Assembly: GCF_037975245.1 (NCBI RefSeq)
Contig: NC_092572.1
Coordinates: forward strand, 23,108,489-23,172,488
Source of the DNA: Apostichopus japonicus
Lineage: Eukaryota > Echinodermata > Holothuroidea > Aspidochirotida > Stichopodidae
Reading direction: 5' to 3'
DNA: 64,000 nucleotides
Shown here piece by piece: positions 32,141 to 44,930 of this stretch. The position numbers and the translations under genes were made by a program. A model generated the notes under the pieces. It was not told the origin of the DNA. It searched no databases and was given only the letters and a program-made list of their open reading frames with translations. Positions within the stretch are counted from its first letter, which is position 1. Each line of letters starts with the position of its first letter.

Positions 32141-33504
32141 GCGTAGCCTTTGTATTAATGATAATGTATGATACCATCATCTTAAGGCACTCTTCTTGAT
32201 ACGGTTTATAGAGAACATGTTATCATGTATTCCGAAATCCTCTTATGGCTCTTAATTTCCTCCGTAGTATCCTCAAAACAACGGTGGTATTATGAGTTAC
32301 TTACGGTCCAAAAGCGGGTCCGAAGCCTTATTACTTTGAATAGAACGGAAAATCAAATTAAGCCGTGCAGTGCTATTCCCGTTTGCCTATGATTGCATCG
32401 GGCGTAAGGAAAGGGTCTTCCAAATCCCAGGATGAAGTGAATAAATAAATCAAAACTATGCTACCATACCTAATTAGCCTAGGTATCACACAGTATTACT
32501 GTCTTCGATTACAAATACTGTTCATGTTTTGCACTAATTCCAATTGTTCTTTTTGACGGGCATATAGTATCGATAATCAGAAACGACTCCCCGACGAAAA
32601 CAAATCAATTTCAAATCATGATCCTGGTGCTCTAACGACCGCAGAATAGGTTACGTATACTTTTCACTTTTCAAAAAAACGAAACATGATACACTAAATT
32701 TTTGAGAAGAACAATATATGTAGGGATAAGCATGCAGGTGATTCTTGGGCACTAGGATGCAAGCATGTGAAATAGTAAGCCTAAAATGTAATTGTCATGT
32801 ACAACATGTATAATGGGGTGTATTGCATCTGTTAATATACATGTTATCTAACACCGAAGGAACTGTCCAGTTAAATATAAGTGGAAAAAGGAAGATAAAA
32901 ACGAAAGAATAGGGCGCCCTCTATTTATGGCTAAACTGGAATTGTGCAGTATCATTGTAAAAACAAATAGATAACATTTTGAGTAATGTGATTCCGTTGA
33001 CCATTTGTACGTATCATTCATTTGGTTACCATTAAGCTTCGGTAAGCAGTTCACTGTGTTTTAACGCATCACATTGTCTTCAGGGACCATAGTTTAACTA
33101 ATTAGTCAATGAAGTGCACCATATACGGTGTATGCCTATTCTTCCACGTCGTGAGAGGAATCTGTTACAGGCGAATTTAACCGATTGTGGCCAACGTTTT
33201 AAGATACCAATGCGTGCGTCGGGAGGGGGTGAGGGAATGGGACATTGGCTTCTACGACTGACCCCTGGTTCACATCATGAAATCTTTATGACATTCCTTA
33301 ATTCGTCTAGTCATTCTCTCTTAAAAACCTTATCCTTACTCCCTTATACACGCCCGATGCCAATAGCAAATTAAAGTCGATATCCAATTTCGTTTTGGTG
33401 GTAGATTAGGGGGAAATTGTCACCTTTTACTCAGGTCGGTCCTTAGGGCCTTAGGCCCTTCTCGACGTTATTTGGGCACTTCAATAAGGGATCTGTCTAT
33501 TGTA
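32141..33504. other. No gene recognised
   Basis: Sequence between the two direct repeats. Slightly richer in GC near 32280-32420 and 33110-33260, but no exon, RNA gene or transposon terminus could be supported. Confidence 0.35.
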
Positions 33505-34290
33505 AAAAATTCATCGCAACCTCAATGCATTCTGGTTAAACCAAATTATTTACAAGTCTTCTAGACTTTGACTTCTGGTTATTTCGGAGACCTTTGACCT
33601 CCATAAAAATACCAATATATGTCATGAACTTAGAAGGCTGATCTATACGTTATGTACAACTTTCAAGCTTCGCACTCAAGCTTTACCGTTGGATGTATTG
33701 TATCTATAAGGTTTCTAGAGTTTGACTTGTGTTATGCTCTGTCGATTTAACTTCAGTTGGGAAAAAAATATGATCAACAGCATGGATCATGTTCTCACTC
33801 TAAGTATCAAGTTCATCAATGCTTTAATGTTAGAATTATTGAGTTAACAAAGTTGTCAGATATTGACCACTGATGACATCAATTGACCTTTGACCTGTAC
33901 AAACAGCAATCAGGTTCTTGTAATTTGTACAATGGAACAACCTGCTAATTATGCAATCTATTCAGGGTTAATTGAAGATAAACTGTTGAAAGAGTTTCAG
34001 ACTTTAACCTCCGGACTTGAAACCACTTGTAATTGCGACTCACTGGCACTCACATAGATACATAGACACACATAACTCTACCATTGCCTTGGGTAAGGAA
34101 TAAAAAACGAGGTAAAACCAGCCCAGAAATATTAATGAAATGTTTTGTATTATGTCCAATCTTTAATCGCCTTTTCTGCCAGTCATGCATCTGTCAACTG
34201 AAATAGTTATTAATACTTATGTATTGTATCATTGTGTTAATAATATATCAATCTATTGAGTTGTTATTTGTTTGGCATTTCTGTAAATCA
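33505..34290. repeat. Direct repeat copy 2
   Basis: Uninterrupted counterpart of 30735-32140 lacking the LINE insertion. Contains the same tgaccttt-type motifs (gagacctttgacctcc at about 33584, attgacctttgacctg at about 33884). Confidence 0.7.
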
Positions 34291-34773
34291 TTTTGTAAAA
34301 TATGATATTTGCTCACAATTATTTTTTTTCACAGCTCATTATGTTTGCATCGTGTTTTATTATTTTTTTATTTGTTTTATTTTTTATCCTTTTTATCCTT
34401 CATGTTACCACCGAAAGAAAATAAGCAGTGCCAGAAATCCAAAATTATAATTTGTACTTTCTATGTCAGTTCTCTTTATCATAAAGTGTTTTAGTGCAAC
34501 AAAAGTGAAGGAACTCAAAATGGGAGGCACAGGTTGATTAACTCAGTAAGACGTTAGTGAGTAACATATTCAGCCGGTCTATGCAGAAATGACCTACTAG
34601 GAATGACAATCACCGAATATCTCTAAATACACTACATTTTTCTTTTGAGCTTCTTCTTATTGCTCTCCTAAACATATGGTATTACAAATTAAACATCAAT
34701 TTACAGCTGTGAATGAGACCGTTGCCATGTAAATACAACTCTGCATATCCTAAACTTGGAACCACGAGTTTAA

Positions 34774-35120
34774 AGGGTGTGAAGACTCGCGCACAAAGAA
34801 TTGTCTCATGCCGGTAATCTGACCTAGTTTCGAATGAGTTGTAACAGAAGTGTTAGACACCACCATCGATCCCAGAAAATACACACACAGCTTGCTACCG
34901 TCGGTAATTAGACACTAGTTTACAGTCAATACATATAGCACGGTCAATACCCACAACACAGTGTACATAGCAGTGATGGACATCTCAGGTCTAGATAAAA
35001 GATAACAAGGTATTACGTTTCATTACTGTCTGCATTTTGTAGCGACACGAACAAAACGTCACTTGCAAGCAACGGAAAGTAGACTTTTTCAGATGCGGTT
35101 TGGGTCGAGTCTTCAATGAC
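34774..35120. mobile_element. TTAA-target MITE, copy 2
   Basis: Starts AGGGTGTGAAGACTCGCG after TTAA (34770-34773) and follows copy 1 through landmarks accaccatcgatcccagaaa and tctgcattttgtagcgacac. The right end (cgagtcttcaatgac) is degraded and no TTAA follows. Confidence 0.65.
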
Positions 35121-35786
35121 TGACTTTCACAGCCTCGTAAAGTAAAACAAACTGACAGGGGGTTAAATATAGGCAGCTGTTAGTATACTACTTGAGAAAT
35201 TCCACTTTTGTAACTTCACGTCTTCGAAAATCAATACTGCTAAAGTTGTATCTGAACTGTGTCACAGCCACCCACCCTCACCTCGAGAAAAACTCGGATA
35301 TCCCCCCACCCCACCCCGTGAATGGTTTCTTCTTATTACACTTCAAGAAAATTGTTAAAATCACTTTTCGTTTAGACCTCAGATCCAAGTTATTGTCTAT
35401 AAATGCTCTAGAATGAATCATTGAAGTCTAAACATTTAAATTTGGGTGATCGCCCCCTTCCCCTAAACCCCAATGCGTTAAAATCATGAATGCAGTGGGG
35501 CGTAGGTTACGGTTGAAACAATAACAAAACAGTGCTACTACCGAATTTGGAGACAATGACCATAATACCAGACAGCTATCAAATTTATTTCGTGAACATA
35601 CATATTCTGCAACTTCACAACTAACTGTTAGATACACTGGTCCTATAGGTTTTGGAATACCCAATAGATCCCAGGTCAATAGTTCAAAATCGCTTTGACA
35701 TTTTAAAAAACAACTAAAACGGCCTTTATTAAATAAGCACGTGTAAAGTTTCTAGTTTCTTTTCCTATGTTTAGGTGTAATTTGGT

Positions 35787-35801
35787 GGGGGGGGGGGGGG
35801 G
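35787..35801. repeat. Poly-G tract (15 G)
   Basis: Uninterrupted G run followed by ttgtgag. One of several G or C homopolymers of ten or more bases in the window (others near 22228, 44017, 45446, 51612, 59956, 61226). Confidence 0.95.
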
Positions 35802-36293
35802 TTGTGAGTGTTTTTTGTTGGTGGCCTAGGCTTGATAAGCTCTGTTTCTGCCAGGTCTCCCCCCACTTCACATCATTTGTATATATCAATTGTTTAATTC
35901 CTATGGAATGTATTTGTAATGTATATTGAAATGTTATTTGTTCACTTTGTCTATGTTATGGTGAAGTGGAAATACATAGTTTTCAATTTCAATAAATCGT
36001 TCCACGGAATGTCTTCCATATGTTTATCCTAAATAATAGTTCACCCCATACAAAACACAATGTAATTATCAAATTGTTTTCAGACGAGCGTCCTCAATTT
36101 TGGAACCAGCTTATCCAATCCTGATACTACGTAAATGGTCAGATCAAACGATAAAATCAACCGTTGTCAGTTATATTACTCATTGCAATATTATTACAAC
36201 CACAGTTGAACACCACATTACGGAGGCAAACAAGTGTTTAAAAACAGCGCGTTTTTTTTTACAATTTCTTTCGCCACACTTTATCTTACTAAA

Positions 36294-36351
36294 ATGGATC
36301 ACCGTTTTTGGATACTTGCTTTTCTAACTAGTACTATGTTTATTACGTCGG
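36294..36351 (+). CDS. Isolated first coding exon with signal peptide
   Basis: ATG in a good context (actaaaATGG), then 19 codons: M-D-H-R-F-W-I-L-A-F-L-T-S-T-M-F-I-T-S and a split codon, with phase 1 donor G|gtaagt. A basic start, a hydrophobic core and small residues near the end make a signal peptide, and leader exons of Ig-type genes end in phase 1, like 12861-12927. Downstream coding exons were not recognised in the remaining 27.6 kb, so this may open a gene with a very long first intron. The product is unknown. Confidence 0.6.
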
Positions 36352-38005
36352 GTAAGTTAAATGTAGATTCCTGTAATATCTCCCAACCGAATCTTGTATT
36401 TTCGTTGACCAACTAACAGGTTTTTTGGTTTCTTGTTTTGACAATGGAATGTAAGTTACATTGTAACGTAGAACTGTTATTAGTTACTACTTAGGTCTAT
36501 ATTCTTGTACGTGTAAGTTAAACTTAGTTTCTAGGCCTAATATAGCATTTTGACCATTTTTTATGCAAAGTTCGATTAGGCTGCAAACAGTAGGGTTCAG
36601 GAGACAAGTAATAATTTTTTGTGACAAGACTTCGGCCTAGTTTAATTAAGTTACAGTAGGCCTAGGCCTAAAAGTGCTTGAAATGAACTAGCCTATGCCT
36701 AAGGCCAAACAGTTCTTCTAATTAGTCTATTGAAACTATGGAAGCAGCTAAAAAATGAAATGATGTTGGTCACAACAACCATTGCCACAGTTATAATCAA
36801 TACTTTTATTTTAAACTAGTCTAGCATTACGCTTAAGCCCTCTCAGCTAGATTTACTGTAGGCCAGGTCAGGTCTAAGTGACATAACCGTAAACATTAGT
36901 CGCAGGGCTAGGCTAGGTCATTGTTGTACACGTTTGTTTTTTCTTTCTTAATGTTAATTGAAATTTTGGTAGAATTGAATGAATGTTTTAACAGTCCTAT
37001 TCTAGTAACCTGCTTAGGCCTACAGTAAGCTTTTCAGTTACAGTGGCATGGAAAGTCCCAAATTATTTTCCTTAAGCATCTCAAGGTCAGAAGAAATGCT
37101 AACCTTTGGTCACATCGTACTGTTGGAAAAACTCTTTTATAAGGAAAATACATCAATTAGGTGATTGAGGTATGTCTCACAAAGATTTTTATTACAATGG
37201 CCTCGTTGAAGTTTTTGCTTTCAAAACTCATTTTGGTAAATATCATGTTGGAAAACTTCTGCCACCACATACATGCCAAGTTAATAATTCAGTAACTTCA
37301 TCAAAATCTTCTCGAAAGACTTATTAATGTACTAACAGTAACAGCAAAGCATCAGTTTTCACTTCAAAATTGGTTCTTCTTGAATGAGATAGTTTGAGTC
37401 AATTACCGTAACTCATTGCAACACAATATTGATACAGTACATGTTAACAATTTCCTGTATTACTAGCAGTACTCTATTTAATGAGATTATAGTGCAGTGT
37501 ACTTGGTATCCTGAACAACTGAATGGATTGGACTCTGAGCAGGAAATTAAGACACCGATCATTGTAACAGCTGAACAAGTTATATATATACGGTTTCTAT
37601 GGTTACTATCGTTTCTATATATATACGGTTTCTATGGTACACCATAATTTAACGAAAAAAATGTGAGCACTATAAGGTGACGGTATGCCAACTATGCAGC
37701 ATGACCCAGTCTTCAGTACTGGATTAAGAAACATTTTTCCTGCAGTCCTGGAGTAGCAGTACAAGTTTCAAACTATAATATAAACATTGCAACTAACAGT
37801 TCCATTTACTCAATGCTGTTTTATCTTGACCAGTCCACATGCAAATAAGGGAATGGGATGTATTAGTCTGGCAGCAAAGCTGATACTGGCAAGGACTAGA
37901 AACTTCTTCCTGATTGTATGTATGGAACTGAATAACATGACATGTTTCCTTACTTCCCCTGGAGACAAAGAAATAGTCCTGATTTCTATCCAGAGGGTCA
38001 GAATA
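36352..38005. other. Putative intron 1 start; no further exon recognised
   Basis: AT-rich sequence with repeated aggcctaggcct-like stretches at 36640-36720 and a duplicated tatatatatacggtttctatgg at about 37578 and 37616. No Ig-like or other recognisable exon. Confidence 0.35.
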
Positions 38006-38009
38006 TCTT

Positions 38010-38281
38010 AAGTGTCCACTACATTAAGTCTACATTAAGTGTACATTAAGTGTAAATGTTAAGTCTTCATTAAGTATACAAATGTCTACGTTAAGTCTAT
38101 GTTCAGTCTACATTAAGTCTGCATGAAGTCTAGGTTAAGTCTGTATTAAGCCTACACTCTGGTCTATGTTATGTTTACATTTAAGTATATATGTTAAGTC
38201 TATGTTAAGTCTACACTAAGTCTGTGTTAAGTCTACGTTTCGTCTACATAAAAGTCTTTTGTTAAGTTGACATTCAGTCTG
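38010..38281. repeat. Degenerate 11-12-bp minisatellite (TTAAGTCTACAT-like)
   Basis: About twenty imperfect units such as attaagtctac, gttaagtctat and attaagtgtac in head-to-tail order. Units vary in length and sequence. Confidence 0.88.
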
Positions 38282-39705
38282 ATGATAATGAAACCACTGT
38301 TCTATGTATGAGGGTCTGCAAAGTTTGCAGCAAGCCCCAATGGTAGGTTGAGAACAATTGTCATTGGGTAGCATTGGTCGGTTTGGTCCTGATATCTTTT
38401 CCAGCAGTGAGAATAACTATCTATCTACAGTTATTGTAGCTTGTATGTCCTTATCAATAGTCTAAGTCACATAGAGCTGTTGTGCATTCTGAGTACTGGT
38501 TCTGAAGTTTCACAGTGTGACCTTAGTCCTCATGGAAGCGCTTGGGCTGAAATATTCGAGATACCCCTTCAAGATATTCATTCAAGATACCCATTCAAGA
38601 TATTATACAGTACTTAAAATACACAGAAACATCGATACCAGGTAGTACATGTATTGCAATGATGTTTAAATATGCTATTTGCACTGTTAATGTCTTGGTA
38701 CAGTCGGCCCTAGTGTATGTACCAAGATGAGCCAGCTTGGACATCAACAAGAGTCCTTCAAACCTTACCTAACAGTTTGATCTTGATGCAAATCTAAATT
38801 TTAGAGCATTTTTTTTTAAATTCTCTCTTAGTCACCGTGTACCCTCCACATATGCATCCCCTCCCCCTCCCCTCACTCTTTTCCTCATCATCCCACTCCC
38901 TTCCATCCCACACCCATTCCATGTTCTCAAGCAACATTGTATTCACCATACAGTACTGGCACACTGTATTCAAGTACAGTACATAAGTACTTTTAATCTA
39001 TGGTTCATCTTTCCCAACACGTAACGTACAGAGTCTGTCACAAGTCATTGAACAACAACTTTGAAATTATGATTTCAGCAGCTTTTATAGTTCACTATAT
39101 TACTCTCTTATGTATAGTGCTAATATATATTACAAATTCCATAACATTTTTTTCCTGGTAACACCTGCTGTACCAGCAACTCTTTGCTCTGGAGTGAAAT
39201 TTGTAGATCTATCTTTGTTATTATCACACAGCAATGTTATCTCTCTCGCTCTCTCTGTTGGAGGAATTTTGCAATCAGATTTTTGAACACAAGTTTAAAG
39301 TGAAATACAGTAGTACTACTAGAAATGGGGACCTTCGAAGTTTCTGCTTAGGGCGCTGTAATGTCGGTGCCAATGCGCACGATCTATACTGTTTCAGCAT
39401 GATCACCAAAGGTGTATCGCAATCTATGTCCTAGGTCAGTAGTTGTGGAAAAACATGTTACAAAAGACTTCGTCTTTGACAGTAATTATTAGCAAACCTG
39501 TACACTGGTTAGTGATCAACTACAGTGGGAATTTAAAATTAAAAAAAATTCCAGTTTATAAATTTCAGAGAAGATATACAGAAGGTTTACTGACACTTTA
39601 AAGCTGAAGCTCGGGCTAAGCGGAGAACTGTAGATGTGAAATTGAATAGACAGTAGCTGGAATATGTCACACTCTGTGTGAATAAGGGAGTCGGGTGGTT
39701 AAGTG

Positions 39706-39944
39706 CATGTATGTATTTTAGATCCTCCTGCAAGCAGAAACTCGCGAAGAAGACATCAATGTTGGCTTATCAAAGTCGCAAGCTGAGCGAAGTCAGTCTC
39801 GTAGATTTGTATTTAACGTCCATGATTTTGAATTGTCAACAGCTCTGTAACTGGATGACATACATTGATCTTGGAGTGACTCGAACTCGGGACATGTTAT
39901 ATGATTGAAAGGCACCGGCGTTAACCACTGAGCTAACACTCCAC
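39706..39944 (-). mobile_element. tRNA-derived SINE copy 2
   Basis: On the minus strand the head reads GTTAGCTCAGTGGTTAAC (A box) and, about 40 bases on, GAGTTCGAGTCAC (B box), as in a tRNA-type RNA polymerase III promoter. An unrelated body of about 170 bp follows, then an ATACAT-type tail at 39706. Body matches copy 1 (cgcaagctga.cgaagtcagtctc). Not a functional tRNA: the acceptor stem is not formed. Confidence 0.78.
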
Positions 39945-40227
39945 AGATGTGTGCCCAGGATTGTCGGTCCGTCCAAGATTCCTCATTTGAGGAATTCTCT
40001 CACCTTCAGTATGATTGCTTGACTCAAGACAAAAAGTCTACAAATGTCAGATAATGTTTTCTTTATCCCTTCTTAATATAACTTATTAATTTTGGGGATA
40101 TTTTGAGAATAATTTATCAGGACTGCAGAATTTGTATATTTAGTCAACTATAGTTTACAACTACAGTTCTCCACATACTATGTAACTAACATATGTAAAC
40201 ACCCTTAATACTGTATGCTGTTGTTGT

Positions 40228-40335
40228 TTCAAGGCTAGAAAACATAATCACAGACTGCTAGTTTCAAGGCTAGAAAACATCACCACAGACTGCTTGTTTC
40301 AAGGCTAGAAAACATCACCTCAAGCTGCTTTTTAT
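40228..40335. repeat. Three tandem units of about 37 bp
   Basis: Unit begins gtttcaaggctagaaaacat and ends cacagactgctt; three near-identical copies, the last diverging after aagctgctt. Confidence 0.88.
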
Positions 40336-40339
40336 GGCT

Positions 40340-43300
40340 GTACAATTTGTACATAAAATACTGTCAAAGTTTCTCAACACTATGAATCCATTAGCTTTGT
40401 TGTGTCTGTAAGTAGCTATTGTAATGTATAGTGTGAACAGTGAATGATTGGAGCCTACAATCTAACCCGCCTGATAAGTGTACAGGTCAATGGTTCTGGT
40501 TCACTGATCTGGTAAAATATTAATATCAAAGTGATCTTATCCTATTTGTAAGTAAAAAGTTTGTGTTTAAATGTGTGTCTTTCTTTTGCCCTACATGTAA
40601 GTGTTGATTGTGCGGTATACATGTAAGTGTTGATTGTGCAGTATACATGTATATTATATATGTAGGGTTTGTTGTAGAACTAGGCATCAGTACAGACTAA
40701 CAAAATACATGTTCTTGGTCTCCCTGCAAACAGAACTTTGTGAAGAGGTTTTAGTAAAACTTAAATCCTAATGAAAGCCCTAAGTTACATGTTTATTGAG
40801 CCTGTAAGTACTGTTTGTACAGTAAGAAACTGTGCAGTCAATATGTTCATTTAGTGCTGTTTGAAACCTGGGAAATTTCACCAGCAAAACTTAAAGAAGT
40901 TTATTTCGGATTTCAAAAACAAAATTTAAAAAATTGGTTTCAGACTAGAGTAGTGTGCAGCATGCTGATTGGTTAATGTGTATCACCATGACAATTAAAT
41001 CAGTTCTCAAGCATCCAGACTGCCAAACTAACATGTTTCCTTCAAATTTAGTTCTTTAGATATCTTACAATTGACTTTCCATCTACTCAACATTCTTTGC
41101 CCAGAAATCTCTTCAAATCAGAACAATGAGCTCTTTTCATTGGACGAATTGACCAAATCCTAATGTGGTGACTAAGCTAGATGATTTATGGGGTCATAAA
41201 ATGCCAAATTTTTCCTTACAGTGTATAGATAGAGCCCTGTACCACAACACCCTCCCTCCTTGCTAATATTACACAAACACCAGGAAAGTGACTTCTGTTG
41301 TGGACAAAAGAATTCAGACAATGCTGCAGGATTAAGTGAATTGATTGCAGATATTATTTATGCTATTGACATATTTAAGGTTTTGTGGGGAGGTCAATGG
41401 GTCTTCATAATTGCTGGTTGTTAAGTACTGTGAATATATGTGGTGGGTGTTTAATGACAGATAATTTGTGGTTCAGATAGAATTATTCTATCCTGAGAGT
41501 TTAAAAACTGATATATTCTTTTTTAAATTTCTTTGAACAATATGAGCCCTCTCTCAGGGGTGTACATTTATTCCAAAATTTTAGGTGAGCTACAACTTGC
41601 TCAAATTGTTTAAAATGTTCTCAAAAGTACATTATATCTTGTGTTTGCAATTTTTATTTTTTAGATATTGGAAGCACCTTTCATTATCTGACAGTAAGGA
41701 AATAAAAATAAAAAAATTATGAAATATGAACTGAGCGAGTTATGATGTACCCTGTGCAGTCCCTACTGTATGCACTTCAGGTACAAAATATCCTGTAGAA
41801 ACAGTCAAGAGTTGAGTCATTTATGGAACATTTGTGGAATAGAATTGCCATTTCATCGACTGACTTTAATTGCAATGTTGTTACAGTACAGTATGTACAG
41901 TTAAATGGTACATATACAGTAAACATTTATCTTGTTGCATTCAAAACTGTGAACTTGAAGTAAAGTTTATTTCCATATTTAATACAGATTAGTGTGTTAG
42001 ATGGACAAGTCCACCTATACTCCTTAGTCTCGATTAACATACATTCAGTTTGACATTTTAAAGTGCATTAGTTTAATAGGGACCTTTGATTTATTACCTG
42101 CTCCCTTTGGTTGAGTACTATCTCCAGTGATGTTTTGATACAGGTCTGTAGGCTAAAGTTTATGTTGGATTCTGTTGTGGTTTTTATGCACTGTAGACAT
42201 ACAGTAGGCTATATATACTGTACATTTCAAAGGCAGTGACTAACGTTTGTAGTGCCTGAAGGAAAAGTGAAGTGCTATGCAAGTGTTTTGATTAAGTTTT
42301 GTATATCATTGTTTCAGTACTACTGTTGATAGTCTACACGATACAAACAAAAGCATGCTGTTTACACTGTACTGTAAGGTAACACTGTCCTTACTAGTAC
42401 AGTACTTAATGACAGTGTACTGTGTGCCTGCCTTATTGCACAGTGTACTATAGTATGTGGAAAGGTATATATTTCCCATTGTGCGGCAGACAATTGATAT
42501 GAATTGTATGCAAAATATTCTACACAGTTTAGTGTCTGATTCATAATTCTATACACACCGGTGGTTGGGGGTGGCAACCTTTTCTATAATTTACCCGGTA
42601 AAGTGGGTCATACAGCTGTACTTAGGTGGCAAGTCACGACCGATATTTTTCGAAGGCGGTTCTGTACTTTCCTAAATTTGATAATATTACATTATTATCG
42701 TTGATTTAATAATAAACTCCAAATGTGGTGAACATTGATTGAGAATGCTTGTAACAGTATACTTGTCAAAGATGTTTTGCTGCATAATTTATCATAACTG
42801 ATGTATGGCATACTCCTTCACTTGTTTGTAAGAACAGAGATTTACAGCTATTTATTCGTAACCCATCGCAAAATGATACTGAAAATTGGCAATTTGCTCT
42901 AACAAATGCAAAAATATGTAGCAGTTTCAGTAAATCATAGAATTAATGTTAGACAATGTGTTCAAAACTGCCAGCAAAATTAAAACACTAAATCAGAAGA
43001 ATATTTAATATTTTCGTGTTGGATGAAGCATCTAGACATTGTGAAGACAGGTTTAAGACAATTCTTCACTTTATTGCGGGTGGTATTGACATCATTAACT
43101 CGGCATGGGCTGTTGTTTTGTGTCACCAACTCTTCAAAATCTATTTGTCAATCTCCACCATTCAAAATCCTGAACAGTACTGCACTAAACTCTATACTAT
43201 GGGTCTGTCAGGAGTTGAATCTAATTAGATTTTTCATTTCATATTATTAATAAAGTATTGCTTTCCTCCTGTTTTGATCACCTCAGTTTCCAAAGAGAGT

Positions 43301-43650
43301 TTGTCCCAGGGAGTAAAATTTGCTGGTTCTTAGATTGGCGTTGACAGATATAGTACAGCAGCTCAAAACGTTTAGACTTACAGTACTGCCAAAAGCAAGA
43401 TAAGACATATTTACTGAACTGTTAATCCAAACGGGAGCTTGTTAAAGTTTACAAATGGTGTCAAATGACTTGTAAATATCAATTATGATATTTCCTTATG
43501 TTTGTGTATGTACAGTACATAGAGAGAGAGAACAGTTATAAATGTACTGTTTTAATGTATCTGTTTTTCAACTTTTTTGATTCATAATGTTATGACAGTA
43601 ATTTCAATTCTACTACTAAATAAAAGTCAGTTGAATTTAATTAAAACTGA
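40340..43650. other. No gene recognised; TACTGTA-rich
   Basis: Non-coding in appearance. Short palindromic motifs (gtacagtac, tactgtaca, tacagtaa) recur, for example 41885-41930, 42360-42430 and 43513. The two overlapping open frames at 43016-43250 have no recognisable domain. Confidence 0.35.
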
Positions 43651-44154
43651 AGAGCAAATTTTTCGAACCTTTCAATTTTGCAGGTAGTTGAGCTGCAACA
43701 ATATCAGTTTGAATTTTCTGTTCATATTCTTTGTTGTACATAGTACAGTCTACGTGTTGTACGTGCTACTGTACTGCATGGAGACTGTACTGAACATGCT
43801 CACAATTAGTTGTCAAATTTTAAATGAAATGACTGTAATCATGGAGCTATCCCAGTTTATAGCTCCATGCTGTAATAAAACGTGGCAGCCTGATAATTTT
43901 GCAAAGTTCAGATGGTAGTCGATCTTTCGGAGTACAGAGTTATTGAATGAAGGGTAATAAATATATATGATGGTGAGTTGATTGTTTCTGCCTGAACAAC
44001 AAATTTTTTTGGCGGGGGGGGGGGGGGGATGTCAGTCCATTGGCTGTAAGGTATATAAGATGCCCTCTATGTACAAAATTATGGGGTCTTTAAACTAAGT
44101 ACCCTTGACAGAAGAACAGGTCCTAATGCCAGGGAACAATTCATCCGGTATCTC

Positions 44155-44285
44155 ATGTAGCAAAATGAGGAAATTGCTTTGTATTGCAAAGCAAAATTTA
44201 TGCCATGCAAAATTGGGAAATTGCTTTGTATCGCATATATGCAAAATGCTATGCAAAATGGGAAATTTGCTGTGTACAAGTGCAA
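44155..44285. repeat. Short tandem repeats of a GCAAAATGGGAAATTGCTTTG-like unit
   Basis: Three imperfect copies of a unit containing gaaattgctttgtat and atgcaaaat(t/g)gg. Open frames across this stretch are a by-product of the repeat. Confidence 0.7.
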
Positions 44286-44689
44286 GTTTTTGTACACAGG
44301 AACCATAATTATTTTATTAGAGACAAAGTTCAGAACCTTCAAAACTACTATAAATGCAAACTTTGAACACTAAAAATTATTTCCTGAATTTCTGTCAGAA
44401 GTCTGAATTGAGTCTGCTCAAGTTTGTGCCCCTTAAATTTGTGATTTTCTGAGAAATTATGGATAGATTCAAAATCTCATACATACAACTTACCCCTCTC
44501 AAATGGTTTAATCCCCAGCCTCCTCCCCCTCCCCCCCCCGCCCCCACCATGCGCCTCCAGCTCTGACAATTCTTTTATCTTGCCAAAATAAACAAGCTTC
44601 TGAAAGGATTCTTCCCATTTTCTTAAAATTTGGAACTTAGAAGAAAAGGAAACGGTGCAATATATGTGCTTTTTACGTGCAAAGAAACG

Positions 44690-44930
44690 GACACGGACCA
44701 AAGGTCAACAAAACCAAAAACAATCCCAGTCTGTTTAACAACCACCAAAAACCCAACTGAAAACCCACAAACAGAAATCTCTCACTAACCCACAAATGTA
44801 TAAAATATAGCGTTTAACGTGACGTGAAAAGGACAGGGACCCAAAGGCTAAGAAAACCAAAACAATAAAGCTCCACAAACCAGCCCCAAAAAGCCAACAC
44901 CAAACCACAAACAGAAAACCCCCAACCCAT
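44690..44930. repeat. Tandem duplication, about 130-bp unit, A/C-rich
   Basis: Two diverged copies sharing ggacac(g/c)ga..aaaggtcaa.aaaacc, caaccac..aaaagcc and cacaaacagaaa. Strongly depleted of G after the first 20 bases of each unit. Confidence 0.65.

Noticed and set aside
14563-35120. Direct repeat at 14.6 and 34.8 kb first read as a duplicated promoter
   Set aside because: TTAA flanks and inverted termini show it is a dispersed MITE rather than a duplicated control region.
39901-39944. tRNA-like A and B boxes on the minus strand
   Set aside because: No acceptor stem or complete cloverleaf; the sequence continues into a SINE body shared with 10619-10850.
43016-43250. Two overlapping plus-strand frames
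   Set aside because: Two different frames open over the same stretch without domain or splice support; likely chance.
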